A program made the translations under genes and the position numbers. Positions 12,863 through 24,838 of a stretch of 64,000 nt of DNA are shown in pieces. The notes beneath the pieces are model-generated. The model ran no database searches. It was not told the origin of the DNA and saw nothing but the letters and a program-made list of their open reading frames with translations. Each line of letters begins with the position of its first letter. The first letter of the stretch is position 1. Source of the DNA: Ectobius pallidus (taxonomy: Eukaryota > Arthropoda > Insecta > Blattodea > Ectobiidae); NCBI GenBank assembly GCA_964059195.1, contig CAXKWD010000011.1:30867566-30931565 (forward strand), in the 5' to 3' direction.

Positions 12863-13639
12863 TGGTTCTTAATAACAAATTATTTTTACATCGAAATAAG
12901 ACTCAATTTATAATAATTTTAGGTTGAAAATCTGAACGTGGACAAAGCTGTCAAGTTGCTTGGCCTATGTACTGCTAGGCTGACTTGGATAACTCACGTT
13001 GCAGTATATTCTGTCGTGTTTTACACCTTATGTGTATTTATTTTCTTACACTGCAAATGGGTCAACAACCCGGTGGCAGTGGTGCAATAAATACCAGGCA
13101 TACATATATACAAAAATGACACGCTATACATACACTTACATATTAAATATCGCAACAGCTATCCATACACCTGATAATTAAAAATATATATATACATATT
13201 TCCATACGGAATTTACAAATATATTTACCATATTCGTTAAATATACATATTTTGTTTTTTTCAAAGTATAATCTCATATGGACTATTGTTCTGGGAAAAA
13301 GTACTCATATTGATAGAGTTTATTTTGCAAAAGATCGCAATCAGGCTACTCTCAAATACTGAGTGTAATGCCTATTGTAAACCTTTCATAAGTCATGGAA
13401 TCATGGAATCATGATTGTTACTGGTCTTCATATTCAGGAAATATTTATGTACGCAACAATTAATTTAAAATTATTAATCACGCGTGTTAATGCCCTCAAT
13501 GAGCAATGAGCGGAACAATGAAATAGCGTACTTACATAAATGAAGACTTTCGGAAAACACTAACTATCACCATATCGTATTTCATTCTACTTAACTTATC
13601 CTCTGTACACTTTAAAAAGTTAGTGACTGCCAGCAAATG
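12863..13639. other. AT-rich spacer
   Basis: No gene seen. It contains a short duplicated 'catggaat' motif (13394-13412) and AT-rich microsatellite-like sequence around 13180. Confidence 0.4.
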
Positions 13640-13800
13640 ATCGCATGGTGCTACATCCCTTTGAGGTACTAGGCCTGCCATCCGACCGCTGCCATAAACC
13701 TATGACAGGATTGAGGACCATGTGGTCAGCACGACGACTACTATGGCCGTAATTGATGGCTTACTGAACCGAATCCGCTGCTTCCTTATCTGTATTCTTA
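13640..13800 (-). repeat. SINE family 2, minus-strand partial copy
   Basis: On the minus strand the blocks 'ggttcagtaagcc', 'acggccatagtag', 'cctcaatcctg', 'gcagcggtcggatgg' and 'gggatgtagcaccatg' occur in the same order as in the copies at 14755-14865, 15140-15272 and 46186-46490. Only the tRNA-unrelated body and 3' part are present. Confidence 0.65.
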
Positions 13801-13891
13801 ACTGTATAAAGATATGGTAATGTGTGTGATCATAGTTTCTAAAAGGTCTTGTTCTTTTCTGTGCAGAGTCGGTGTTAATTTTTTTCCCCTA

Positions 13892-13990
13892 TGAACGTAA
13901 TTAATTTTCTAAATCTCTAAACAAGTAATATATTACGGATAATATTTTCTTACAACGTATTTCATTTTCTAAATCTCTAAACAAGCAATA
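13892..13990. repeat. Short tandem duplication, 60-bp period
   Basis: 'attttctaaatctctaaaca' ends at the same phase near 13922 and 13982, with 'cgta' before and 'agtaata' or 'agcaata' after. This is a local duplication of about 60 bp, partly diverged. Confidence 0.7.
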
Positions 13991-14594
13991 ATTACTAAAG
14001 TAATGTAATGACATAATTGAAGATAAACCAGCGGTCATGGGGAGCGAGGGAATATTTGTTTACTGTGCTCTATTTATATCACATCACGGCTTAAAATTCA
14101 GAATTAATTAATACAATTTGGTGTAACTGTGATGGAAAATCAACTCAACATATAACATTTACATTCAATATATTGTGTATGCATTCAATCACTTTGTTGA
14201 CTGATATTTTAACATAGAAATTAATCTCTCTGGGTCACGCAAAGAACACAGATGTGAAAGTTTAACATTTCGAAACACCAGAGAGTTCGCTATATAAAAT
14301 GAATGTATCATGTGACTTATTTATTACGTTAACAAACAGAGTGTCGGCTGTGAAATGAGAAGCCATGAAAGTTGTTCAGAATGGGACATAAAATAAAACG
14401 AAGGGAACAGGTGCAGGAAGAATACTCACGGGACAATTGTAGTGCGAATAAAGAAAAAATATCTCGATTCGTCGACCTGCTCAGCCTTGTTGGCCTTAAC
14501 TACAAAGAAATTAATATATGAAATTGTTTTTAAATATTAAAGTTTACTTATTGTTACTGGCAACCTTGGGTGTCGGTATGTTTTTTGTTTTTTT

Positions 14595-14655
14595 GTTTTT
14601 GTTTTTTTTGTTTGTTTGTTTGTTTGTTTGTTTGTTTTGTTTTTTGTTTTTTTTT
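14595..14655. repeat. (TTTG)n / poly-T tract
   Basis: A T-rich stretch with a clean run of TTTG units at about 14608-14635. Open frames rich in F, L and C here are low-complexity artefacts. Confidence 0.9.
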
Positions 14656-14754
14656 TCCCCTCCCTTACCCTCGGAGTGCCAAGCAATGAAGTTTATCACC
14701 TCCGGTCAAACCAAATTTTGGTAACCATTTGTTTGATGTGTTTATCTAATAGTG

Positions 14755-14865
14755 ATGTTGATTACATGCACCAAATCCTGCCACTGCCTATGGTAGATGA
14801 CGCAGCGGTCGGGTGGTAGGCCTAGTCTCTTCGGAATGTAGCGCCACTGAGTTTAGTTTATGATT
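14755..14865 (+). repeat. SINE family 2, 3' fragment
   Basis: Shares 'aaatcctgccactgcctatg', 'gacgcagcggtcgggtggta' and 'ggaatgtagcgccactgagt' with the other family-2 copies and ends in a short (GTTTA)-like tail, as expected of the 3' end of a SINE. Confidence 0.65.
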
Positions 14866-15139
14866 ACTGGAATTTTAGAGCCTCTTTTCAGCAATAGAAA
14901 ATTGGCAGTATTTTCATTCATTAATAGATTTTTATTTTAGTTCAAGACGACTACTAAAGCTGGAAATACAATAACTGGAACCTAAAGCTTAACATAGAAT
15001 CCAAACCACGTGCAATCCCGTAGACTTCACTTAACATTAACTGTCAGAAGAGAAGGCAATGCCCATCCTTTCGCAAATATTTCATGTTATTTCATATTGT
15101 CGATTCGAACAGTCTGTCTAATATGCTTAGTCACGGAAG

Positions 15140-15272
15140 CAATCACTAACGGCTGCGTGTGTCGGATGCTGACCACATATCCCTCAATCCTGCCTATAAT
15201 AGACGACGCAGCCGTTGTGTGGTAGATCTGATGTACTTCCTTTAAGGATGCAGCGCCATGGAGTTAGTTAGT
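15140..15272 (+). repeat. SINE family 2, 3' fragment
   Basis: Contains 'gctgaccacatatccctcaa', 'gacgacgcagccgttgtgtg' and 'ggatgcagcgccatggagtt', followed by a (GTTA)n tail. Only 300 bp from the previous copy and in the same orientation. A 5' truncation is typical of retroposed SINEs. Confidence 0.7.
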
Positions 15273-16876
15273 TAATATAGGCCTTCAGAAATATGATTTA
15301 GCGAATCAATCCAACAATCAACCGGTCGAAGATTTTCCCACCTGGACAAGGTAATGGCACTAGCATGTTGGAAGAGTAATGAAAGCTGCGTACAACGGCC
15401 GGCGGTTACTCAAGATATGTAATGTTCGTTACAATAACAGTCCGTGCAAGAATGGTCCCCAGAGTGGTATATTTTTTCATGTATGTAATTATTTATTTAT
15501 TGTACTAAGAATATTACAGGCTAATGCCCAATTACAATATTCTCGCTTATATTAATACACCAGATTCTAATATTAAATATTTAAAGTGATATTCAAAATA
15601 ATTAAACTAATGCTATAACTAAAAAAACACAGAAAAGAACAACAGAAACACAAACAATATGACAATTACACAAGGGAACATATTAAGAAAGACATAAATA
15701 ATAATATAATAGTTTTGGAGGAAAATGTATACATATATATCAGAAAGATTCAAATAAAGAAAATGACATGGAGCATATTTTAATAAATATTATTTTAAAA
15801 TTTTAGAATAATTATTATTTTCAAATTTTTAAATTTTTTCACATATATTTTTAAACCGCTTATTGTTAGTATTAAAATATCTATATTGTCCAATTTGTGC
15901 AATTGATTGAATAGACGGAGCACATTATAAAGAGGAGAATTATTATGAGAGTCAGTGTTTGCTTTTGGGATGAAAAGAAAAGATTATGCAATTTATAAGA
16001 TCTGTAACGTGGAATATAAAAACATATTTCTTTGAGAGTATTAATATCATCTATTTATGATAATGAGACAGCTTTTAAAAATATATCTTCTTGCAAACAT
16101 ATGTAAATATACGATCCATAACTTTTTACAGCATCTTTCAAGTCTTTATTAAAACGCTGTGGAGCCATATTTTGGATAATGCCCTGAAGATTAAAAAAAT
16201 CCCGAAACCTTGTATGGAAATGGAAGAAACCATTAATTTTTGATGTGATAAAAAAACACACAAGGTTCTTTGAAAACGCCACCTTTAAAATCTGTGTTGT
16301 CTTTTAACACCTCATAGTGAACGTTCTTAGCATGATTGGATGTCTAAAAGTTTGGGTCTATGGAATAATTGTAAGCGATGAAATTTCACCATATGTGACC
16401 TAATATTCAACCATCTTTACCCTAAAGAACAAGATATAACTAATAACTGCAGTAGATGGAATGTTAGTAGGAGAATGCAATGCCAGTAATATCTTCGCCG
16501 AGCTTTCTATTAATCAGGAATTCAGTCAATGACCAATCGATCCAGCGAGATTCATAAATACTTGGCATTCATCAGACTCCCTCCGGCAGAACTGGAGAAC
16601 CCGAGAAACGCGGAGCATCTATGCAAATAGCAGAGTGGGCTCTTCAAGAGAAACAATTCACAATAGCAATATCCGTCCCTTTGTGCAGCCAAAGTGCGAT
16701 ATTCCTGAAATATACAGTAATCTGGCGTTGCTCACTCTATGTTCCGAGATATTAATCCACTGGAATTTCATTACACATCCCACTCCTCCTGACCTGCCCT
16801 CTTATGTTATATACAAAGTCCCCATTGTTGTGAATATTTAATTTCTCTTGTAGTACTATGACATTACAATAATATC
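15273..16876. other. AT-rich spacer
   Basis: No supported gene. The moderately GC-rich part at about 16550-16830 has a 68-codon open frame without recognisable domains; I leave it uncalled. Confidence 0.35.
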
Positions 16877-17155
16877 AAAGTAAAGTGATCCCTATACAGG
16901 CCATGGAGGCGCAGAAGGTTCCAGGAGGTTGAGGCTCCCAGATTTTGGACATTCGGCACGTGAAGGTGGTAAGGTTGTCAGCCTTACGCACCGACCGCGT
17001 ATTCATTTCAGTTAGAGGCTGAGTCGACCCCATTGCCATAGTGCCACCAGAAAGATTAGGCCAATTGAATAAATCCAACGACCTCATTGGGAATCGAACC
17101 CGCGACCTTCCAGTTTGGAACGCAGCGCCTCAACCACTACGCTACGGCGTACCCC
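16877..17155 (-). repeat. SINE family 1, near full length
   Basis: On the minus strand the element begins with a tRNA-like head: an A-box-like 'tagcgtagtggttgaggcgc' and a B box 'gcgggttcgattccc'. The body contains 'gtcgactcagcctctaac', 'gtgcgtaaggctgac' and 'cctcaacctcctggaacc', and the tail is a TTTACTTT-type repeat (16877-16890). This is the layout of a tRNA-derived, RNA polymerase III-transcribed SINE mobilised by a LINE. Other copies: 17240-17930, 35451-35530, 57135-57413 and 62692-62775. Confidence 0.85.
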
Positions 17156-17239
17156 ACAGATCAATAATTTCAAGAAAAATACTGTTTTAGCCAACGACGC
17201 GAGTGATGATGAATTTGACCATTTGGCCTTCTGGTATCT

Positions 17240-17930
17240 TCGCTACAGTTTTTCAATTGGCCTAATCATGGCACCATGGCCCGGGGGTCGACTCAGCCTC
17301 TAACAGAAATGAGTAGGGGCGGATTTCTATGACCTAAAACATAGGATATAGGCATGCATTTATGACCTAAAAACAATAAAATATGACCAATAAATTTTAA
17401 AATATGACTTTACCACTTACACATTGTGTATATTTTTTTAAGTTCATTACAATACATTTTATTAAAATATAGTCTTAATTATTTAAAATATCTGTAAATC
17501 CTCGAAAAGTATCATTGTAATGCAAAATCTGCAAAGTAAGATATGAAACTTCAAAATTTCTTTAATATGCAAAAATATGACCTAATATGCATATTCATAC
17601 TAATTATGCTACAATAGTTAAAAATTTCCTAAATATACAGTTATATACACAATAAAAGCTGTTCCATTTTCACCAGGATGATTGGAATCGGGTTTAAATT
17701 AGTCGGAAACCTGAAATAATGCAAAGGGGAAAATTATGACATGTCATAGAAATCCGCCCCCTAGAAATGAGTATTAGGAGCAATCCTGGGGTAAAGGTGC
17801 GTAAGGCTGACCTTACCACCTTCATGTGTCGAATAACTATAAATCTGGAAGCCTCAGCCTCCTGGAACCCTCTGGGCCTCCATGGCCTGTAATAGGGAAC
17901 ACTTTACTTTACTTTACTTTACTTTACTAT
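17240..17930 (+). repeat. SINE family 1, split by a hAT insertion
   Basis: The body ('tcaattggcctaatcatgg', 'gtcgactcagcctctaacag') runs to 17313, is interrupted by a 450-bp hAT element, and resumes at 17764 ('gagtattaggagcaatcctg', 'gtgcgtaaggctgacc', 'cctcctggaaccctctgggc'), ending in a (CTTTA)n tail at 17903-17930. The tRNA head is missing or unrecognisable. With the minus-strand copy next to it, this forms an inverted pair of SINEs. Confidence 0.85.
17314..17763. mobile_element. hAT-like MITE, family B, copy 1
   Basis: The 450-bp element starts TAGGGGCGGATTTCTATGAC and ends GTCATAGAAATCCGCCCCCTA. The perfect 8-bp duplication GAAATGAG flanks it (17306-17313 and 17764-17771). It is inserted in SINE family 1, so it is younger than that SINE. 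No coding capacity. Its right end, read inward, contains the same GACATGTCAT block as the left end of hAT family A, so the two families probably share a transposase source. Confidence 0.88.
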
Positions 17931-18670
17931 GTCTACTGCAACTTAACGAACTGAAGTTTTCATCTCCCGAAAAATATATTGTTTCCAATATAAGTATATA
18001 TACCTACTATTCACTTTTTTCAGCCCTTAGGGTTTGTTTTCCAGAAAACTATAAAATACATTTTTAGTTATTTATGTTTTGGAGTACTTTTACCAAGTTT
18101 TAAGTCAATAGAACTAATAACAAAGTTAAGCGATATGAAATTTTAACCCCTTATGGCCCTCTTAGACTCTGAAGATTGAAAAATCCTTTCTTAATGAGTC
18201 TCACAATATAAAATAAAAGTAATGACCAAACCCATATTTATAGCTTTAGCAGTTTCGGTTTCGCGATGATGAATCAAGTCAGTCAGGACATGTTATTTTA
18301 CATATACGAACATGATGTTTTCAGCCTAAATATATAAAAAAAAATTACTGTGCCTTTTCCATATTAAATAGTTAATAACCTAGAGTTTTAAGCCAAAATT
18401 TGACTGGGTATTCGAATTAATTTCAATATTAAAAGAAAGTGGTCACATATCTCACATTTCCGTTGCATATATTGTACAGCTTGAGCTATTACTAGGAAAC
18501 ACTATGTCAAATATAATATTAATGACCCTGACTTTTACTAGGTTGGAAATGAAGCAAGGGACCAAACGAAGTGAATCTACAAACAGTAGACAAAAACTGT
18601 ATCTGAAGGTCAAATGGTAAGAAGTTAAATGTTTCTTATGGTTACTTATCGACGGTTGTGTACTGCTACT
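17931..18670. other. AT-rich spacer
   Basis: No gene or repeat recognised. Confidence 0.4.
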
Positions 18671-18851
18671 TAGGCCTGTAACTGATGTCAGTGTGCCGCA
18701 ATTTTGTCCCGAAGGACTTCTTTTACATGGATATAAACGTAAACATATGGGGCATTCGGATTTACGCACAGATAAATGACATCGTCTGAGCCGGAATTTA
18801 AACCGAAAACTTGAAATCAGAAATCCCGTGCCTAACTTACCATGCTGGCCA
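18671..18851 (-). repeat. SINE family 3, minus-strand copy
   Basis: On the plus strand it reads 'gtgtgccgcaattttgtccc', 'gaaggacttcttttacatgg', then 'gagccggaatttaaaccg' (a decayed inverted B box) and 'taacttaccatgctggcc' at the tRNA-head end. This order is shared with 19728-19905, 23767-23870 and 39671-39812 and matches a tRNA-derived SINE type widespread in insects. Confidence 0.7.
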
Positions 18852-19727
18852 AATGCTGTACGTCAAAAGCTGTAGGCAAGTTGCCCTGAACTGGCGATTC
18901 TTAGAAACTGTATGATACTGGTGTTACTTTCCACTAGGACCAAGTATTATCTGTAGTTTTGCAAGTGTACCGACACCACGAAACTTAAACAACTTTACAA
19001 GACGATTTTAGGTATAGTAAGTAATAAAGCACCCTAGAAAACTTAAGTTCTCATCTGAATTTTGAAAATAGTCTAGTTATAATAAAATTCATTATTCAAA
19101 TAAATTTCAAAGTTCGTTATTGAAGACCGTATAAGATGTCCATCTAGATGACTGAGGTAGAATCGGGTTTCTAATGAAAGAGGTTCTATACGCTATCGTC
19201 AGGAAACTTTGAATGAGCCTTTAAAACAATTTACAAAAATAATTTTGCAACAGATAACATCACTAAGCCTAATGTAATCATCCCTCATTTTAGAGTCCTC
19301 AGTAAATAACATTTTACAGACTAATAACTTATTGTATCAGTAACTGCCAAATAAATAAAGATCCACGAAAATGAAGTACAATGCTTATTTTAATTTTTAA
19401 TTGCCAGATGAAGACTTAAAATGTACTGAAATGGGTGAAGTATAGAATACGACAAAACGAGAAATTCTCTACAGCAGTAGCAATATTCCTTTCGCATTCT
19501 GTTTTTCATAAATACTCATTAAGGACTCCGTAGATGCTGTGTTGTTGTAGAGGGAAAATTTATTTTAAGAATGGTTTTGCTGAAAAGAAATTAATAAAAA
19601 TACTGACGTCAGATGACACAGGAGGTATAAGGTCGTGTAGAGGTCTAAGGGAACAGAATTACTACCTGACACGTATGTGATTTTAGTTACTTATTATTTA
19701 AAGACAGTCGTGACCTATTTAGGATTG
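18852..19727. other. AT-rich spacer
   Basis: Nothing supported between the two family-3 SINE copies. Confidence 0.4.
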
Positions 19728-19905
19728 CGCCGGTGTGCGGGAATTTTGCTCTGAAAGAGTAGTCTTACATGTAGGTAGCTGCAGTCATGGGACTGAAGCT
19801 TTTTGCACCCACAAATCTCAGTGACCCGGTCCGGAATGGAATCAGAGAACTTGGAAATAGAAAGCCATTGCTTATACGTCTACTTCAGCTAGCCCGATGA
19901 TGGTA
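19728..19905 (-). repeat. SINE family 3, minus-strand copy
   Basis: Contains 'gcgccggtgtgcgggaattt', a decayed 'cccgaaggagt' block, 'cccggtccggaatggaatca' (B-box side) and 'acgtctacttcagctagccc' (A-box side). More diverged than the copy at 18671. Confidence 0.65.
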
Positions 19906-20904
19906 GTGTGTTTTGTAGTGACCTATATTACACGTTTTAGTTAAAGAAAAGAGCTCACATTTTATTGTATACTTTTGGCAAAATCTTAAAAGTTTTCAGC
20001 CATAGCTTCCTGTGAATTAAAAAGTACGTGAGTATTAAGTTTAATTTAATACAAGGAAAGTGATCAACTGTTTTGTCCTCATTAAAAAAAATCGTTCTTG
20101 AACCCAGATCACACACAACCTGAAGACCGAATACCTCAATTCAATATAATTTTGAACGAACTTCAAATGACGTGAGATCCCTGGGAAACCGCTAAATCTT
20201 CTAGTAATCACTCTTCCATCAAAAATGCCCTCATGGACTCATCGTTTCTTAGTGCCTTTAAACTTCGTAAGGTAATAAGAGTTTCAAATAATAGCTCGGG
20301 TGTTGCCCTGTGTACATTACTAATGCCAACGAACCAGAACCAAATGACTGCGTGTTGGACATGTTGAGGACACACAAACTTATGCTATCAGTCTTGATAT
20401 CTTCCTATGTGAACACAGGCTGTGCAATCTAGAAAGAAGTCGAAAAATCGTTTTGCTAATGCATCAAGATAAAATGGTAGACATCGATGTTTTGAAACTG
20501 ATTACTGAGAATATAAGCAAGGAACTGTAACCATATTTAATTTGTATTTTAATGCTTAGTACCAAAATGGACCTATAAATAGCACAAAAAATGTTATCCG
20601 TAAAAATAAGATGCGTTCAACCAACAAGAGCAAAGGACCGTTGTGTACCCAATAATGATGTGAGCTGAGTATAGGCCTACCTGAACAATGTTAGCAATGA
20701 TTTAAGGTAAATACAGTATGACTGACGCAACATTTTTATCGTAGGTAATGTTATCGATTCCGTTGCCTGTGAATTTATCTTGAGGGAACGCAGACCGCGA
20801 ATTACATATTTTATTGTGACTATATAGCGAATAGAATGAACCATGTAATGAATATTATTTATACCATGAAAATGAATGAAACATATCGCTATTTGTGTCT
20901 TCGT
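19906..20904. other. AT-rich spacer
   Basis: No gene recognised; no convincing repeat. Confidence 0.4.
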
Positions 20905-20912
20905 AAGAGAGA

Positions 20913-21177
20913 CAGAGGCGTAACGAGGGGGGTATGGGGTTTTGAACCCCCCCCCCCTCCATTGATTAAAAAAAAGGAAAATGGTACAATTCTTTTAAGT
21001 CTGCTTATAAATTACTTAATAAGAGTATAAATCGTGGGAAGCTTAAAACTCGTTACTGTCCATCTTAATTTTTTAAATTTTCCGGGGGAGGACCCCCGAG
21101 CCCCCCTCTCCCTGGGGGGTATTCCATACCCCCGGATAATATAACCCCCCCATATGGTCGGCCTGGTTACGCCTATG
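20913..21177 (-). mobile_element. hAT-like GC-rich MITE, family C, copy 1
   Basis: The 265-bp element has termini CAGAGGCGTAAC and GTTACGCCTATG (reverse complement CATAGGCGTAAC) and a perfect 8-bp duplication AAGAGAGA (20905-20912 and 21178-21185). The interior has poly-C/poly-G runs and 'ccgggggaggacccccg'-type hairpins. It lies in the opposite orientation to the longer copy at 40983-41360, sharing 'ccgaccatatgg' and 'gagttttaagcttcc'. Confidence 0.88.
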
Positions 21178-21185
21178 AAGAGAGA

Positions 21186-22480
21186 TAGCATATGGCGGGA
21201 CAATCGATTTATTATATTTATATAATATATTATATTATATTTATATGTAATATATGGCTAATAAAATTATATTATTAATATTGGATTTAATGATGAAAGA
21301 TGATTTAAAATCCTTTTCACCACACACATAATTAAAACATTATTTTCATATCTTCTTTTGTATAAATGCAGCTTATAATACCCAATATCTGTGTTCATTG
21401 TTAACTGTTTTTATCAAAGAAGCTACAGGTATGAAGACGTTTTAGTGTTCAGACTTTGTAAATTTCAATTTAAAAAAATGAAAGTGATAGAAATAGAACG
21501 ATAAAATTTTGACGACATAACTTCTGATTGGCTGAAATTCAACACATGTTTATACTAAATCGATCACTGATTTACGAGCTAAATAGTCTGCGCTAAATTC
21601 TGAAAACCATTAATTGAGTTGTGTTCTCAAAATACTAGGATCGCTTCTTTAAAACTGTATTATTGTAGTGAAAGAGTTGTTTTGAAATTATATTTACAAT
21701 ATTTGCAAAGTTAACTGCACAGCTAAAATAAATATGCATTACGTATTTAATATGGTTTGATGTTTATTCTTCGAAAACTTCATACAACATTGTAAGAAGA
21801 ACCTTTCTTGTCTCAGTTAATTATATTAGAGATATGCATTCTATCTTCCATTAGTGTTAGAAGTTTTTACGACGCATATATTGCTCTTATTGTAATTTAA
21901 TTACCTGTAAAAGCGGAGTTTTTTTCCCTCTCTCATTCCAGACACTCGAGACGCGAGTCTAATCAGCAGTTATTGCAAGTTTCCACGGTTTGCAGCTCTT
22001 TCAAACCACTTTTATGGGATATTGCATAGCCGAGCGAAGACGTGAACTGCTTCCATGCATCCTTAACCCAGTTATACCGAGACATTACCTGCTTTATCCG
22101 AGACTGTACCACATCTTACATTTTCCAGCCCGCACCACTTTCAAATAATCATGTCAACTTCCTAATCGACAGAAAGCAGATATGTGCGTGTTATCGGTTT
22201 AGCTTAGATTTCTCTCCAGGTTACGGATATTCTGCGCGTATCTTGATAAAACTCTTCGAGGCGAAGCCCGAAACTACAATACAGGTTTATTGGTTACTTG
22301 TAAGTTGACTCTTAAATGTAGTCGTGATATTTTGCCAGAATACAGAACTGTAGTCCGGTGACACCGAAGCAAAAAAAAAAAAAAATAGAACAAATCCAGC
22401 GCATGGGCCTATACGGCCGTTCGTGCTTTTACTGCGCACAAGACAAAGAAAGAGAAATGTAACACTAATAATACAATACA
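21186..22480. other. AT-rich spacer
   Basis: AT-repetitive start (tataatatattatat around 21215-21255). No gene supported; the 88-codon frame at 22042-22308 has no recognised domain. A poly-A run lies at 22370-22385. Confidence 0.35.
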
Positions 22481-22615
22481 ACACAACACGATAACTTATA
22501 ATATAATAATGCTATACAAAGATGAATAAAAGAAGAAAAGAAAATATAGTAGTAATGACACAAAGGATATCACAAAAATAATACAATATAATACAGAATA
22601 ATACAAAGGCAAAAA

Positions 22616-22880
22616 TTACTCCCCCTGCCCCTCCCTCCCATCCTTTTCTACCCTGAGCTGTCTGACTTTAGACATGAATTTCCCCACCCCTTCTGAGAAT
22701 TTTGTGTCACTCAACAGCTCGAATATCGGCATGTGACATTTTCTAGAGACAACAAAAGAGTCCGGAAAATATCGTTGCCTAAGCATCTCAGTTACTTCAC
22801 ATTCAGAGAGAATATGCTGTGCTGTCTCATCCTTGTCACATAGTGGGCACACTCTGGCTCCTTCTACAATGGTGATAACA
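22616..22880 (-). pseudogene. 5'-truncated non-LTR retrotransposon (LINE) C-terminus
   Basis: The minus-strand frame, open from about 22880 to the stop near 22616, gives VCPLCDKDETAQHILSECEV then ~55 further residues. The CPLC...HIL..C pattern (C-x2-C-x7-H-x4-C) is the zinc-knuckle-like motif found near the C-terminus of many insect non-LTR retrotransposon polyproteins, downstream of the reverse transcriptase. Everything upstream is absent, as expected of a 5'-truncated insertion. The AT-rich 22480-22615 is probably its 3' UTR. The clade cannot be fixed from this piece. Confidence 0.7.
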
Positions 22881-23766
22881 ACCTGAGAGTATAAGACAGC
22901 TAAGATAAAACCTCAATATGCAAAATCTAAGAATATGAAATTAACTGTTAGACGGTCCCCAAGTTTATTTTATTTATTTTAAAATTTCAACATAGATTTT
23001 TTAATAAATTGTAAAAGGACGCTATAAATGACATTAGCCTCAGATAAATTTGCGCAACTCTACAAAAATTTAGAATCCAATTTTAATATCAAATATTAAA
23101 CAAGAAATATTACTAGACTTCTCACAGCAGTAGAAAGTTGTTTCATCCACACTTGTCAGTGTTCCTGAATTGCGAAATGTGCGAGAGTGAGTTCATGAGC
23201 TTTGTAGAATTACATGTATCCAATTCATCAAATTTTAGAGTGATAAAGACATGTCATTAATAATATAGAAGTAAATAACTGGTATACTAGTCACTTTTTG
23301 TAAACAAACGCTGTCATTTTTAACACGATTTGTGACTACGTTTATTTAAAATACTGTTTGAATTATGGAAACTCACTATATAGATTTACTTCTCTATTCA
23401 ATCATGATACAGGTAACTGCAATAAAATATATTTGATTAATTATAATTAATGTAGATTTATCATTTTTACAGTAACTTAAATCATTCGTTATTACCTGTC
23501 CCCTTGCCTATTTTCCACATGCACAGCATTATTATTTATTTTAAACCCAGGGAAACATGTTCTGAGTTAAATGTATAAAATTGGGCTATTTTCATTATGG
23601 ATGCAACGTTTGAAATATTCAAGACACCTTTAAGGATGAATATTATGTACAGGTAACACAATTGTACAACCCAAATGTCTTTGAAGAAATGTAGGCATTT
23701 AGCCTAATTATAAGCCTGCAGATTCCATATGTTCGTGTGTATTCTTGTGTTGATGTTTACGTGTGT
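22881..23766. other. AT-rich spacer
   Basis: No gene or repeat recognised. Confidence 0.4.
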
Positions 23767-23870
23767 AACCGTCGGCTCTGTACAGATATTTGTCCCGAAG
23801 GAGTTCTTTTTAATGTCTGTAAATCTATAGAATTTCGCATATACCCACACGTCAACACCACAGAACTGTG
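23767..23870 (-). repeat. SINE family 3, partial
   Basis: Contains 'gtaaccgtcggctctgtaca', 'tttgtcccgaaggagttctt' and 'tgtctgtaaatctatagaat', the 3' half of family 3 in inverted orientation. The tRNA-head side is lost. Confidence 0.6.
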
Positions 23871-24838
23871 CCAGGGGGGGGAGTTTGGAATAGAAGCCTC
23901 TTGTTTTTCACTCAATAAATGAATTTTAAAAGCCAACAACAACAAAAGTAAAATCTAACTGTCGAGAAAACCGGATTAAAAGTGCAACTTACATGGAGTA
24001 CTATAACACCAACAACTGATTTCACGGACAGAAACTCATTGCAGACCTTATTTAAGTAATTAAAATTTCCATAAAATCCACTAAAAGAAAACATAGGCCT
24101 ATTCGTGTATATCAGGAAAATTATTCAACGTTTGAAAATCTAATCTATATAAACTTTTACATATACTTTTTTTACATTTAGGAAGTTTTATTCGTTCGCG
24201 CAAAAAACTCTAGGCATCCAGGCAAAATTAATGAATAATTGCATTTATTTTCTGTGTGTTGAGTACCGTGTGCAACAAAAATGTATCGGACTTTAAATAT
24301 GTGAGAACCCGTATAAAAATTTACCATACAATAGAACACAATTAAAGTTAAAAAACCAGGAGTAATAAAATAATTAAACGTCAAAAATTTTAAAAATTAA
24401 CATTTTCACTATAAGAAATGCAACTCACAACTAAATTTATAAATGACAGCAACAACAAATCTTCGATAGTCGCTCTCTCTTGAATGAGGTTGCTTTATAT
24501 AAAGGCTATACGTTGTAAAATAAATGTTTTACAGTTATATTTATGAATATTACTCTTATTATCAAGATAGAAATTTGCAAATATCTTAACCATTGTATGT
24601 TTCGATTGGTATTGCTTTTATCAGTATTATGAACTCGATTTTCTAACTCTCATTCTTTTACAATCTGGCATTTCAGCTATAAATACTTTTTTTTATTTTT
24701 TTTACAATTTGTTATTATTTTGCTTAGGTACCTCATGTTCTCGGCCGCCTTAATTATACTTTTCCTTTCAACGAAGCTTTTATCAAATGATTCATCACTG
24801 AATAAAAATATTATAATCATTATTATTTTTATTAATGT
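23871..24838. other. AT-rich spacer
   Basis: No gene or repeat recognised. Confidence 0.4.
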
